From positions 1-64,000 of the forward strand of contig NZ_JANQOY010000033.1 of assembly GCF_028285565.1 (NCBI RefSeq): DNA of 64,000 bases, in the 5' to 3' direction. The notes under the pieces were generated by a model. That model was not told the origin of the DNA, searched no databases, and worked only from the letters and a program-made list of their open reading frames with translations. The stretch comes from Acaryochloris sp. IP29b_bin.148 (GTDB lineage: Bacteria > Cyanobacteriota > Cyanobacteriia > Thermosynechococcales > Thermosynechococcaceae). Below are positions 54,093-63,391 of this stretch, in pieces. A program made the translations under genes and the position numbers. Numbering within the stretch: the stretch's first letter is position 1; each line of letters opens with the position of its first letter.

Positions 54093-56015
54093 CTACGACT
54101 GATTATTGGGGAAGAGCCTCTGATAGCGACTCAGAGCCGTCAGGGGAAAATGCTGCTGATACAGATGGTATTTCAAATAGAAATGCCCAGGAAACCCGGT
54201 ACCTGTAAAGTAATCTTCATCCCAAGTTCCATCAATGGTTTGCGTCTGAGTGAGATACTCTACCCCTCGCTCAATTGCAGTCTGAGCATAGGTCCCCGTT
54301 GCCTCCCCTGCCGACAACAACCCCATCAGTGCCCAAGCCGTTTGGGATGCGGTACTTGGACCTTGGCCTTTGAGATTAGGGTGATCATAGCTGGTGCAGG
54401 TTTCTCCCCATCCCCCATCTGAGTTTTGGCAACTCACTAGCCAAGCGGCGGCTTGTTGAAGCTGAGGTTGGAACCCGTTGGGGTCGATTAAGGCTAAGGC
54501 GGCCACTACACCGCTAGTGCCATAGATATAATTCACACCCCAACGCCCAAACCAGCACCCCTCTGGCTCTTGTTCTGATCGCAAATACTGGAGTGCCCGG
54601 TCAACGCTATGCTGGCCCGTGGATTTATGGCAGCGTCCAATCATTTCTAAAACGCGGGCGGTGACATCCGCTGTATTGGGGTCAATCATGGCTTTAAGGT
54701 CACCGTAGGGGAGATTGTTGAGCCAGTCTTGATCATTATTAATATCAAAGGCAGCCCAGCCGCCGGGGCGGCATTGCATCGTCGCGATCCAATTGACGGC
54801 TCTGGAAATTGCCGCCGCCTTTGCCTGCTCATCGGGGAGCTGAATTTCATTTAAGGCCATCACCACCACTGCGGTATCATCCACATCGGGATAGAAGCGA
54901 TTATCAAACTCAAAGGCCCAGCCCCCCGGTTCCCCGCCCGGATTTTTGACGGACCAGTCTCCATAGTCGAGAATCTGGTGGTCTAAGAGCCATTCTCCTG
55001 CCTTCACCAAGGCCGGATGATCCGGTGCCAGTCCAGATTCCGCTAAGGCTCGAACCACTAGCGCCGTATCCCATACCGGAGAAATACAGGGTTGAATCCA
55101 GTATTGGTCGTCTGTTTCCAGGGCAAAGCCGTCAACGGCGGCTAGTCCCCGCTCGATAATGGGGTCGTGGACATCGTATTCCAAGGCTTTCAGGCCCAGT
55201 AAAGAATTGAGCATGGCTGGAATAATGCCGCCCCAGTCTCCTGTGGCCTCTTGCCGTTCTAGGATCCAGCGTTCGGCAGCTTGGATTCCCTCTTCACGAA
55301 ACGGGACAAGGTTCATGGTCTCGGCAAATTTGAACAAACCATCGAGATGGATAAAGGCATCGGTCCAATCGTTTTGCAAAGGGAGATCAAACTGAGCCCG
55401 CTCTCGACCTTCCAAGAACAGCTCATCCAGATTAAATCCCGGTTCTACAGCATAGACCGGCTCTCGATCCATGACGATCAGTAAGGGCACCGTACTGCCT
55501 CTGGCCCAACTCGACATTTCGTAAATGGTGAAGGGGAATTGTTCGGGCAGCAACATCACCCAGGGCGGTAACGAGGGAATACCGCGCCATTCATAACAGC
55601 CAATTAAGGCCAGATGCAATTTTGTAAAGATGCGGGTTCGGCTAATGCCCCCCTGTTCCAAAATAAAGGCTCTGGCCCGCTCCATGGCCGGATCGGTGGT
55701 CGAGACCCCCAATAGCTTCAGGGCCATATAGGCTTCCACCGAGACGCTGATTTCGCCACCATCGCCAAAATAGAGTTCCCAACCGCCGTGGTCGCGCTGT
55801 TGCGATCGCAAATACGTTTCCACCTTTGCCAACGGCCGACTGCGATCGCTGCCCCAAATCTTATGGAGCAAGACCACTTCCGAGGTGATCGACACATTCG
55901 ATTCCAACTCTGCCCACCAGTAGCCTTGGTCCTTTTGCTGGGTGAGAAGATAGCGTTGCGACGCTGCGATCGCAGCATCTACGGTTTTTGGGTTTACTCT
56001 GTCTTGAACTTGCAT
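54093..56015 (-). CDS. shc: Squalene-hopene cyclase
   Basis: About 640 aa from ATG 56,015 (QVQDRVNPKTVDAAIAASQ); the track's extra 29 residues are not conserved. Catalytic DxDD appears in NRFYPDVDDTAVVVMAL, and repeated QW motifs (QRDHGGWELYFG, QDWLNNLPYGDL region, QNSDGGWGETC, QTIDGTWDED) stabilise the toroid. GWAAFDINNDQDWLN and SDGGWGETCTSYDHPNLKGQ are typical. A monotopic membrane enzyme, it cyclises squalene to hopene/hopanol, the hopanoid precursor. All key residues seem present. Confidence 0.95.
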   Translation of the reverse strand: MQVQDRVNPKTVDAAIAASQRYLLTQQKDQGYWWAELESNVSITSEVVLLHKIWGSDRSRPLAKVETYLRSQQRDHGGWELYFGDGGEISVSVEAYMALKLLGVSTTDPAMERARAFILEQGGISRTRIFTKLHLALIGCYEWRGIPSLPPWVMLLPEQFPFTIYEMSSWARGSTVPLLIVMDREPVYAVEPGFNLDELFLEGRERAQFDLPLQNDWTDAFIHLDGLFKFAETMNLVPFREEGIQAAERWILERQEATGDWGGIIPAMLNSLLGLKALEYDVHDPIIERGLAAVDGFALETDDQYWIQPCISPVWDTALVVRALAESGLAPDHPALVKAGEWLLDHQILDYGDWSVKNPGGEPGGWAFEFDNRFYPDVDDTAVVVMALNEIQLPDEQAKAAAISRAVNWIATMQCRPGGWAAFDINNDQDWLNNLPYGDLKAMIDPNTADVTARVLEMIGRCHKSTGQHSVDRALQYLRSEQEPEGCWFGRWGVNYIYGTSGVVAALALIDPNGFQPQLQQAAAWLVSCQNSDGGWGETCTSYDHPNLKGQGPSTASQTAWALMGLLSAGEATGTYAQTAIERGVEYLTQTQTIDGTWDEDYFTGTGFPGHFYLKYHLYQQHFPLTALSRYQRLFPNNQS

Positions 56016-56325
56016 CGTCCCTGATTTCTTTGAGCCTGCCGTCACAACATCAACCCTAGCGTAAAAGCCGCGCCCTGGTTGGATAGCTGGACGATACCAC
56101 AAGTCACCCGGATAGATCTAAGCAGGAACGCCAGGATGCAATTCTTGGTTTGGCGTTCTGACGTCTGTTATGGTGTGTTCCTAAGTGAGGTTAAAAGGCT
56201 AGCCATAAAGCATAACTACCCCCAACGGTAGACCGGTTGGATTCTGTCTAACCTTTTGAGTCTCCGAGCAACACCCTAGGTTTAGAGGGATCTGTCTCTA
56301 TTGATGCACTGTAGAGGTCCCAGAG

Positions 56326-56871
56326 ATGAGCAATTCACCCTATTCTTCTAGTTCAGATCCAGCGTTCAATCAACCGTCTGGAAAATCATCGACTGCTGTT
56401 CAGTCTGTCGACTTAGACCGAACCGTTCAGACTATCGGCATGGAACAGACCCGACTCGACCAAGAGCTGCAACAATTGCGAGGTCGCACTGCGGCACTGA
56501 TCGGCCTGCTCGTAGGGCTGATGCTTTTAGTGGTAGGCGGATTTACCTGGCTCACCCTTGAATTACAAAATATCAGTCAGGACGAGCAGCAAGATGCCAG
56601 TAATGTGGATGCCGCCCTGGCCAATCGCGTAGAGCAACTAGAAGAACAAATCACCGATCTGAGTCAGGCGGTTCCGGGAAATTTAACAGATACACTGCGC
56701 TCCAACCAAACCACATTGGCACGGATTCAAACGCAACTACAGCAACTGACCACTCAGATCAAGGCCTTGGAGCAATCGCCCAGCCTTGTCCAACCTCAAC
56801 CTAATATTCCCCTGCCCAACGCTGCCCCTGCCAGCCCACCCGTCCCAGACCCCTCACAGCCCAACCCGTAA
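56326..56871 (+). CDS. Single-span membrane protein with coiled coil
   Basis: 181 aa, no recognised family. A polar N-terminus (about 1-55) is followed by one transmembrane helix (LIGLLVGLMLLVVGGFTWL, about 62-80), a coiled-coil stretch (about 85-150; RVEQLEEQITDLSQA, ARIQTQLQQLTTQIKALEQ) and a proline-rich tail (PNAAPASPPVPDPSQPNP). This layout resembles small cyanobacterial envelope or thylakoid scaffold proteins, but function cannot be given. It stands alone, divergent from shc. Confidence 0.65.
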   Translation: MSNSPYSSSSDPAFNQPSGKSSTAVQSVDLDRTVQTIGMEQTRLDQELQQLRGRTAALIGLLVGLMLLVVGGFTWLTLELQNISQDEQQDASNVDAALANRVEQLEEQITDLSQAVPGNLTDTLRSNQTTLARIQTQLQQLTTQIKALEQSPSLVQPQPNIPLPNAAPASPPVPDPSQPNP

Positions 56872-57061
56872 TGAGCCGTATTGGGTCTTCTTATGAAGGG
56901 CATGGCATTGGCTGGAACTGATGCCATGCCCTCGCGTCCGTGTTGGTCAATCAAGATCAGGGATTAAGCACTGAATACTCTTTTTCAGGATGATTCAGTC
57001 AAAATACGGAGTCTGCTTCTACTGCCAATTTGTATGATGGGCATAGATATAGTGCCTTTTC

Positions 57062-59716
57062 ATGAAGTGTGAGATTCAACGGGCTTCAGCCCCAGACTGT
57101 AAAAAGATTCCGGCTGCGGAAGCAATGTCGCTTGGATGCGGAGACGGAATTGAATTTTACAAAACCATTATTCGTACCCTCCCTGATCTTATTTGGTTAA
57201 AAGATTCGGATGGTGTGTATCTGGCCTGTAATCATCGTTTCGAAGAGTTTCTCGGAGCCTCTGAACCAGAAATAGTGGGTAAGACTGATGACGATTTTGT
57301 GAATGCTAGGTTGGCCGATGGTTCACAAGCACGCGACCAGGATGTCATTCTGAAACGGTCCCCCGCCATTACAGAAGAATGGGCAACCTTTGCACAGGAT
57401 GGGCACCATGAACTTTTGGAAATTAGCCGACTTCCCGTGCAGGACGAGGATGGGGAACTGATCGGCATACTTGGCATTGGGCGCAATATTACGGCTCGCA
57501 GAGCATCAGAGGAAAAACTGCAAAAAAGTGAGGAACGGTTTTCTCTGGCGATGCGTGGAGCCAATGATGGGCTGTGGGACTGGAATCTGGAGACCCATGA
57601 AGTCTACTATTCACCCCGCTGGAAAAGCATGCTGGGTTATAACGATGATGAACTCACCCATGATCTCAGCACTTGGGAGAACCTGGTGCATCCCGATGAT
57701 AAAGGCAGGGTCTTGAAACTGGTTCAAGATTATTTAGTCGGCAAAGCTGATGCTTTTGATGTTGAAATGCGGATGCAGCATAAAGCAGGGCATGACGTGT
57801 TTGTGCTCTCGCGTGCATTTCTGGTCCATCGAGCGTCGGATGGTAAGGCTATTCGCCTAGTGGGTACTCATGTTGATATTACAACCCGCAAAAAAGCAGA
57901 CGCCTTTAATGACAAGAATGCCAAAATTTTGGAGATGATCGCTACCGGAAAACCCGCTGCTGAAATTTATGGTGAAATTGCTTTAATGTATGAAGCCCGC
58001 CATCCTGGCCTGCGATGTTCCATGCTGGAGTTGCAAGATGGACAATTGATGCATGGCGGGGCTCCTAGTCTACCCAAGGCATACTGCGATGCAGTTCATG
58101 GCCTCAAAAATGGCCCGAATGTCGGCTCCTGTGGCACCTCGACTTATACCGGCAAGCGGGTTTTAGTTGAGAATATTGCCACCGATCCTAAATGGGCCAA
58201 GATTAAGCATGTGGCACTGCCTCACGGCATGCGGTGCTGTTGGTCTGAACCGATTAAAAATTCGTCGGGCCAAGTGCTAGGGGCCTTTGGCATGTATTAC
58301 AACTACCCTGCCTTGCCCAATGCAGCGGAGTCCAACGATCTGACATCTGCGGCTAGATTGGCGGGGATTGTCATGGAGCGGGACCAAGCGCAAAAGCGGA
58401 TTCGAGAATTGGCCTTTACTGATGAACTCACAGGGCTTGCCAGTCGAGCCCACTTCTATCAGGTTCTGGAAGCCTCAATCACACGGTCTAAACGATATAC
58501 CTCTCGTTTGGGACTTCTCTATATCGATTTAGATAACTTTAAAGGCGTCAATGACAGCCTCGGGCATGATGCCGGTGATTTGTTGCTAAAAGAAATTGCC
58601 CAGCGGTTGCAAGGGGTCGCTCGTGACACTGATTTTGTGGCCCGTCTGAGTGGGGATGAATTTTGTATTCTGGTCAATGATGTCCCTGACGACTATGTTG
58701 CCACCCATGTGGCTCAACGGTGCCTGGAAGTGGTATCAACCCCCATCGAACTATTGGCCCGGAAATTTACGCCGGCTTGCAGTATTGGAATTGCCCACTA
58801 TCCCGATGACGGACAAGATCTGGCCAGCCTGATCAAAGCAGCGGATACGTCACTGTATGCCGCCAAAGAACGGGGAAAAAATCGACTGGCGTTCTATAAA
58901 CCTGAGCTGACCCAAGCTGCGGAGTACCGGTTTCGGGTGGAACAACATCTCAGGGAAGCGGTCGAGAAACAGCAGTTGTCTCTGGTGTATCAACCCCAAG
59001 TTCAGATACGAACGGGCAGCATTATCGGTGTTGAGGCACTCGCACGCTGGCATCACCCCCAATTAGGTTCAGTTCCACCCACGGAATTTATCGCCACCGC
59101 TGAACGAATCGGTATGATTAAACCCCTGACGGAGTGGGTGTTGACAACCGCCTGTAATCAAGCGGTTGCCTGGAAACAGGCTGGTTTGCCTGCCCTGCGC
59201 ATGGCGGTGAATATTTCTCCAGTTCATTTCCTCGATAAGGATTTTGTGTCCTTGATTCAACGAGTGATTGATGAGACCGGCATGGTGCCATCAGAACTAG
59301 AGCTGGAAGTGACTGAGAGTGTTGTGCAAACCGATCAAGAAAATCTCTCCATTTTTCAAGCTTTGAAAGATCTCGGTGTTTTACTAGCCATTGATGATTT
59401 TGGCACAGGATATTCATCCTTTGCGTCTCTTAAACATCTTGCGGTTGATTGTCTGAAAATTGATAAATACTTTATCGATGATATGCTGACCGACGATAAA
59501 TCCAAGACGCTGATTGGTGCCATGATCGAAATGGGCCACAATCTAGAGCATGAAATTATTGCCGAAGGGGTTGAAACCACCGAGCAAAATCATATGCTCA
59601 AAGAATTAGGATGCGAGACAGTACAAGGATATCTGTTAAGCAAGCCCGTTAGCGCCCAGACAATCGCCAAGCTACTGACAGGCAATGGTTTGGATAAACA
59701 GGAAAAGGTTGCCTGA
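57062..59716 (+). CDS. PAS-PAS-GAF-GGDEF-EAL cyclic-di-GMP protein
   Basis: 884 aa. PAS 1 (about 30-145; LPDLIWLKDSDGVYLACNHR), PAS 2 (about 160-280; GANDGLWDWNLETHEVYYS), GAF (about 285-440), GGDEF (about 445-610; ELTGLASRAHFY, and SGDEF in place of GGDEF) and EAL (about 620-875). The EAL part keeps EALARW, NISPVHF, ELEVTES, DDFGTGYSSF, LKIDKYFI, EGVET and VQGYLLSKP, so phosphodiesterase activity is expected. SGDEF can still be active, so bifunction is open. No membrane segment. Confidence 0.92.
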   Translation: MKCEIQRASAPDCKKIPAAEAMSLGCGDGIEFYKTIIRTLPDLIWLKDSDGVYLACNHRFEEFLGASEPEIVGKTDDDFVNARLADGSQARDQDVILKRSPAITEEWATFAQDGHHELLEISRLPVQDEDGELIGILGIGRNITARRASEEKLQKSEERFSLAMRGANDGLWDWNLETHEVYYSPRWKSMLGYNDDELTHDLSTWENLVHPDDKGRVLKLVQDYLVGKADAFDVEMRMQHKAGHDVFVLSRAFLVHRASDGKAIRLVGTHVDITTRKKADAFNDKNAKILEMIATGKPAAEIYGEIALMYEARHPGLRCSMLELQDGQLMHGGAPSLPKAYCDAVHGLKNGPNVGSCGTSTYTGKRVLVENIATDPKWAKIKHVALPHGMRCCWSEPIKNSSGQVLGAFGMYYNYPALPNAAESNDLTSAARLAGIVMERDQAQKRIRELAFTDELTGLASRAHFYQVLEASITRSKRYTSRLGLLYIDLDNFKGVNDSLGHDAGDLLLKEIAQRLQGVARDTDFVARLSGDEFCILVNDVPDDYVATHVAQRCLEVVSTPIELLARKFTPACSIGIAHYPDDGQDLASLIKAADTSLYAAKERGKNRLAFYKPELTQAAEYRFRVEQHLREAVEKQQLSLVYQPQVQIRTGSIIGVEALARWHHPQLGSVPPTEFIATAERIGMIKPLTEWVLTTACNQAVAWKQAGLPALRMAVNISPVHFLDKDFVSLIQRVIDETGMVPSELELEVTESVVQTDQENLSIFQALKDLGVLLAIDDFGTGYSSFASLKHLAVDCLKIDKYFIDDMLTDDKSKTLIGAMIEMGHNLEHEIIAEGVETTEQNHMLKELGCETVQGYLLSKPVSAQTIAKLLTGNGLDKQEKVA

Positions 59717-59845
59717 GGAAAGATGAGCACAGCAGCAATGGTCGGAAGAATAGAAGTTGAGGTAAGTCGCTACGCTTGCCTCACATGCTGTGGGAAAACT
59801 GAATCAAGCTTTGTATCGTCACTCAAGAGGCTGAGCTAGCTAAAT

Positions 59846-60793
59846 ATGTCGAAGTATTTGCGTAACCCCACTCAACGGTTGATCAGCAGTGGAGTGATGG
59901 GAACCTTGACTGGAGCGATGCTGTTCGCTTGGCCCAGTTATGCCAACTTTAAACCCCCTGGTGATTTGGAAAAACCAGGGAATCGTCGAGGATTAGCCAC
60001 TCGATTGTTTGAACGTCGACCTGGTCCCCTCAATGAAAGTACCCCTCGGCGAGGGCCTGCGAGAGTGACCCCCGTCCCGCTACCGAGTCCAGAAGCTCCC
60101 CCACTTTGGGATTTGCCCTCCGACCCTACCCCATCCTCTCCGCAGAAACCCTGTGTGGCTGGCAGGAACCCCACTTTGACCACGTTGGTTCCCAACAGCA
60201 ATATCGGTTTGACGGCATCCGCTGCTCCGACCTTCTATTGGTACACCCCCACGAACAGCTATAAGCTTGTGCAGTTCAGCTTGTTCAAAATGGATCCGGT
60301 TGGCAACCCCCTCACCCAGGTCTATACTTCTACCCTGCAAGTCTCTGGCAAAGCTGGGTTGTCGAGTGTTACGGTGCTTGCCCAAGAGACAACCCTCACC
60401 TTAGAACCTGGAACCGATTATCGTTGGCAAGTGGGTCTGTATTGTTCTCCCAACCAGCAACAGGGCATCGTGGCTAATGGGTGGATTCGCTTTGTCCCGC
60501 CTCCTTCTAAGTTGGTGAAGAAACTAGTGAAGGCAGACGCTCGCCAAACAGCAGATCTGTATGCGGAAGCGGGGTATTGGTATGACGCTGTCCACGCATT
60601 TGCGATCGCACAGCCTACCCAACCCCAAGAGGCCAACCTAACCCAAGCCTGGCAAGCTTTATTGACATCGGACGCCGTTCAATTGCCTGAGATTGCAGCG
60701 TGTCTATCAGACAGTAAAGAGCCTAATACAGCGTCGAGTAAACCGGGGAATCGCTCATCCAGTTCTGCTCGCCGCAGCGAATTGAGATGTTGA
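59846..60793 (+). CDS. DUF928 family exported protein
   Basis: 315 aa. A signal-like segment (SSGVMGTLTGAMLFAWPSYA) is followed by a proline/arginine-rich linker and the DUF928 domain (about 105-275; TTLVPNSNIGLTASAAPTFY, YKLVQFSLFKMDPVGNPLTQ, DYRWQVGLYCSPNQQQG, and the DLYAEAGYWYDAVHAF helical end). Function unknown; DUF928 genes are widespread in cyanobacteria. Its last 115 bases overlap, in the opposite direction, the end of the ArsR gene, and the Ser/Arg-rich tail encoded there may be a recent extension. Confidence 0.82.
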   Translation: MSKYLRNPTQRLISSGVMGTLTGAMLFAWPSYANFKPPGDLEKPGNRRGLATRLFERRPGPLNESTPRRGPARVTPVPLPSPEAPPLWDLPSDPTPSSPQKPCVAGRNPTLTTLVPNSNIGLTASAAPTFYWYTPTNSYKLVQFSLFKMDPVGNPLTQVYTSTLQVSGKAGLSSVTVLAQETTLTLEPGTDYRWQVGLYCSPNQQQGIVANGWIRFVPPPSKLVKKLVKADARQTADLYAEAGYWYDAVHAFAIAQPTQPQEANLTQAWQALLTSDAVQLPEIAACLSDSKEPNTASSKPGNRSSSSARRSELRC

Positions 60794-61011
60794 GTGCCTT
60801 CTTTGCGGGAATAAATCACCCCTGACTCCCGCAACACCTTGAAGTGGTGAGACAAGGTGGACTTGGCAATCTCACAATCAAAGGCATTACAAGTCAACTC
60901 ACCCGACGTTGCTAACTGACGAACAATGTCTAACCGGACTGGGTCTCCTAAGGCATATAACACAGCTGCCAAGGAGATTTGCTGCGGTTCTGGGTGAAAC
61001 AAGATTTTCAT
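60679..61011 (-). CDS. ArsR-family transcriptional regulator
   Basis: 110 aa winged helix-turn-helix: LAAVLYALGDPVRLDIVRQL, then recognition helix AKSTLSHHFKVLRESGVIYS and wing SRKEGTQHLNSLRRAEL. Two cysteines (ELTCNAFDCEIAKS) lie before the recognition helix and could sense redox or thiol-reactive signals. It is divergent from trxA; the shared 80-base gap holds nested inverted repeats (61,046-61,076). It probably represses trxA and the downstream reductase until oxidised; that is inference. Its 3' end overlaps the DUF928 gene tail. Confidence 0.88.
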   Translation of the reverse strand: MKILFHPEPQQISLAAVLYALGDPVRLDIVRQLATSGELTCNAFDCEIAKSTLSHHFKVLRESGVIYSRKEGTQHLNSLRRAELDERFPGLLDAVLGSLLSDRHAAISGN

Positions 61012-61045
61012 AGTTGCATTATGCCATGGGATGATCTATATTCTA

Positions 61046-61076
61046 ATTGTTCGAGGCTTTCGAATAAAAGAACAAT
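61046..61076. promoter_or_regulatory. Operator-like nested inverted repeats
   Basis: ATTGTTC (61,046-61,052) and GAACAAT (61,070-61,076) form a 7-bp dyad. Nested inside and overlapping the left arm is TTCGA-GGCTT-TCGAA (61,050-61,064). They lie in the divergent ArsR/trxA promoter gap, where an ArsR-type dimer would bind. Confidence 0.65.
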
Positions 61077-61091
61077 ATAGGAGGGCAATCG

Positions 61092-61415
61092 ATGTCTTCT
61101 ACAACCGCTATCAATGACACCACCTTTGCCACAGAGGTACTTGAGAGTCAGCAGCCTGTTCTCGTCGATTTTTGGGCACCTTGGTGTGGACCTTGCCGAA
61201 TGGTCGGTCCAATGGTCGAAGACCTGGCCTCAGACTATAAGGATCAGGTCAAAGTCGTTAAGTTCAACGTGGATGAAGGTAGCGATATTGCCAGTCAGTA
61301 CGGCATTCGCAGCATTCCCACATTAATCGTATTTAAGGAAGGTCAACCCGTTGAAACCCTAGTGGGTGCTTCCCCGAAATCAACCTTGGTTGAAGCCTTA
61401 GACAAACATCTGTAA
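61092..61415 (+). CDS. trxA: Thioredoxin
   Basis: 107 aa, classic m-type size. The active site WCGPC is in [18 protein letters not shown], the cis-Pro in [16 protein letters not shown], and the C-terminus is [16 protein letters not shown] strong Shine-Dalgarno AGGAGGG precedes ATG 61,092. It reduces protein disulfides using ferredoxin- or NADPH-thioredoxin reductase. Its position between a cysteine-bearing ArsR regulator and an old-yellow-enzyme reductase points to an electrophile or oxidative-stress module. A hairpin at 61,440-61,467 follows. Confidence 0.95.
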   Translation: MSSTTAINDTTFATEVLESQQPVLVDFWAPWCGPCRMVGPMVEDLASDYKDQVKVVKFNVDEGSDIASQYGIRSIPTLIVFKEGQPVETLVGASPKSTLVEALDKHL

Positions 61416-61439
61416 GGCTACTTACTTTGCATTCCTGAC

Positions 61440-61467
61440 GTTAAGGCGTAGCGCGCCGCCTTAACGA
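61440..61467 (+). terminator. Terminator-like hairpin after trxA
   Basis: A perfect 10-bp stem CGTTAAGGCG / CGCCTTAACG, loop TAGCGCGC, followed by ATTCTATTG. It may limit but not prevent read-through into the reductase gene 65 bases on. Confidence 0.6.
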
Positions 61468-61532
61468 TTCTATTGTCCTGCTAAGCAAGCCACTTCAGCT
61501 CTTTCATCCCCAATACATCGGGAGAGTTCTAC

Positions 61533-62633
61533 ATGTCTATTTCATTCTTGTTCGAACCCATTCGTCTGGGTGCCATTGACCTGCGCAATCGAATGGTGAT
61601 GGCCCCATTAACCCGAGGTCGATCGGGTCCCGATCGAATCCCCAATGCCCTAATGGCAAAATACTATCGACAGCGAGCTAGTGCAGGCTTGATTATTACT
61701 GAAGCGACCCAAGTTTCAGAGCAAGCTGCTGGCTGGGCCGAAACCCCTGGTATCTATTCACAGGAGCAAATTCAGGCGTGGCAGCAAGTGACAGATGCCG
61801 TCCATCAGCAGGGTGGCAAAATTGTCCTCCAAATTTGGCATACGGGACGGGCCTCTCATCCTGATTTCCAGCTGAATGGGGCACGACCGATTTCTGCATC
61901 AGCGATTAAACCCGCCGGTGAAGTTCATACTCCTCAAGGCAAGAAACCTTTTGTGACCCCAAGGGCTGTGAGTCTAGAAGAGATTCCGGGGCTTGTTCAA
62001 GACTTTGCTCAAGCTACTCGTAATGCTCGACAAGCAGGATTCGATGGCGTTGAAATCCATGCAGCTAACGGATACTTAATTGATCAGTTTCTGAGAGATG
62101 GAACCAACCAACGGCAAGATGCCTATGGGGGCACGATTGAGAATCGCGCTCGGTTTTTACTGGAGGTGACGGCGGCGGCGGTGAATGCTTGGAGTGCGGA
62201 TCATATCGGCGTCCGATTATCTCCCACTAATGCCTTTAATGACATGAGAGATAGCAATCCGATCTCAACCTTTACCTATGCCGCCCAAGCATTGAATTCC
62301 TTCAACCTGGCCTATCTCCATCTCCTCGAAGCCTTGCCAGGACATATGCTGGCGGTCGAGGGCGAGCGAGTGAGTCCCTACATTCGCAAGATTTTCCAAG
62401 GCCCTCTGATGATCAATGGGGGCTATGATGCGGTGAGTGGGGCAGCTGCGATCGCAAATCAAGACGCCGATCTAGTCGCCTATGGCATCCCATTTATTGC
62501 CAACCCAGATTTACCGGAACGCTTTGCCCAACAAGCTCCCTTAAATAAACCAGACCCATCCACGTTCTATACCCGTGGGGCAAAAGGTTACACCGATTAT
62601 CCGGCTCTTAGCCCGCTCCCCACGGTAGCTTAG
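61533..62633 (+). CDS. Old-yellow-enzyme type NADH:flavin oxidoreductase (alkene reductase)
   Basis: 366 aa TIM barrel with FMN sites: LRNRMVMAPLTRGRSGPDR, GLIITEATQVSEQAAGWAET, LQIWHTGRASHPDFQLNG, EIHAANGYLIDQFLRDGTN and INGGYDAVSGAAAIANQDAD. It resembles N-ethylmaleimide reductase / xenobiotic reductases, which reduce activated C=C bonds such as oxylipins, quinones and nitro-compounds with NAD(P)H. It follows trxA on the same strand and is possibly controlled by the same ArsR protein. Complete and of normal length. Confidence 0.93.
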   Translation: MSISFLFEPIRLGAIDLRNRMVMAPLTRGRSGPDRIPNALMAKYYRQRASAGLIITEATQVSEQAAGWAETPGIYSQEQIQAWQQVTDAVHQQGGKIVLQIWHTGRASHPDFQLNGARPISASAIKPAGEVHTPQGKKPFVTPRAVSLEEIPGLVQDFAQATRNARQAGFDGVEIHAANGYLIDQFLRDGTNQRQDAYGGTIENRARFLLEVTAAAVNAWSADHIGVRLSPTNAFNDMRDSNPISTFTYAAQALNSFNLAYLHLLEALPGHMLAVEGERVSPYIRKIFQGPLMINGGYDAVSGAAAIANQDADLVAYGIPFIANPDLPERFAQQAPLNKPDPSTFYTRGAKGYTDYPALSPLPTVA

Positions 62634-63373
62634 CGTGCCATCACTTCCATTGCTATCAAATTTGAAGACTATGGAGATGGAAGTTGTCTGGACACCTAAC
62701 GTACCGTGCGGCATCAGCCTTACTGGATTATGGGATGCAGGCCGTCTTGCGATCACCCTAGTAGATGAGATAAGACGGCTGCATCCAGCGGGAATAGGAC
62801 CACCCTTTGCAATCCTCGATCTGAATCGACATTAGGCGTTGACATCAAACTTTGTCTTGTATAACTGTCATCCACACGACCGTTACCCATCGTCTCTTCG
62901 TCGTCATTGGTGATGATATGGCTAATCAGGAGCGATGTCGGCATGCTGAGCAAAACTAAGCTTGCCATCCAATTTACACCTATAAATTTTGAGAATTTTA
63001 GGTATAAATTACGATAAAGAGCAGTTTTCGAGATGCGCTCTGTATACAAAGACTTCAGCTATATTCCACGTTGGGAAAAGGGGGGTAGGTCGATGCCCAG
63101 CCAGTTTCACCCTTTTTGAATGCAAACGGAAAATACTAAAAAATGGTTTCATCCTCAATATCTTAGCGAAATTGAATACTCCAAAAACATCATTTTATAT
63201 AATTTTTGTATTCTAAATTACACGTCTTGTAGGCACCCATTAAATTGGAATTTTATGTATAAAAATTATGATAGATGAACCCTCCATTTGAACTATACTA
63301 TTTCCGTAGTATAATCCTCTGAAGTGCAATGCAATCTATTGACTTTTTCCGTAGTATAATCCTCTGAAGTGCA
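62634..63373. other. 740-bp gap with one weak ORF and a tandem repeat
   Basis: Apart from the candidate at 62,753-62,968 and the 45-bp tandem repeat at 63,301-63,391, I see no gene. The right part (63,000-63,300) is AT-rich and promoter-like. Confidence 0.5.
62753..62968 (-). CDS. Possible 71-aa small protein
   Basis: From ATG 62,968 (preceded by AGGTG nine bases upstream) the frame reads MASLVLLSMPTSLLISHIIT, an acidic middle (NDDEETMGNGRVDD) and LQRVVLFPLDAAVLSHLLG. A short hydrophobic start and amphipathic end look protein-like, but no family is recognised. The track's longer version uses TTG 63,049. Uncertain. Confidence 0.35.
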   Translation of the reverse strand: MASLVLLSMPTSLLISHIITNDDEETMGNGRVDDSYTRQSLMSTPNVDSDRGLQRVVLFPLDAAVLSHLLG

Positions 63374-63391
63374 ATGCAATCTATTGACTTT
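63301..63391 (+). repeat. 45-bp tandem repeat over the CBM2 gene start
   Basis: A unit beginning TTTCCGTAGTATAATCCTCT, repeated with period 45 (63,301 and 63,346), followed by one extra base match. Each unit contains ATGCAATCTATTGACTTT, so the start codon is duplicated. The upstream copy's ATG (63,329) reads 12 codons to TGA. Confidence 0.92.

Noticed and set aside
62541-62756. 71-aa minus-strand ORF at the end of the reductase gene
   Set aside because: It overlaps the reductase coding end; nothing recognisable. The neighbouring 62,753-62,968 frame was kept only as a weak candidate.
62635-62835. 66-aa plus-strand ORF after the reductase
   Set aside because: No RBS and no recognised domain, and it overlaps the slightly better minus-strand candidate.
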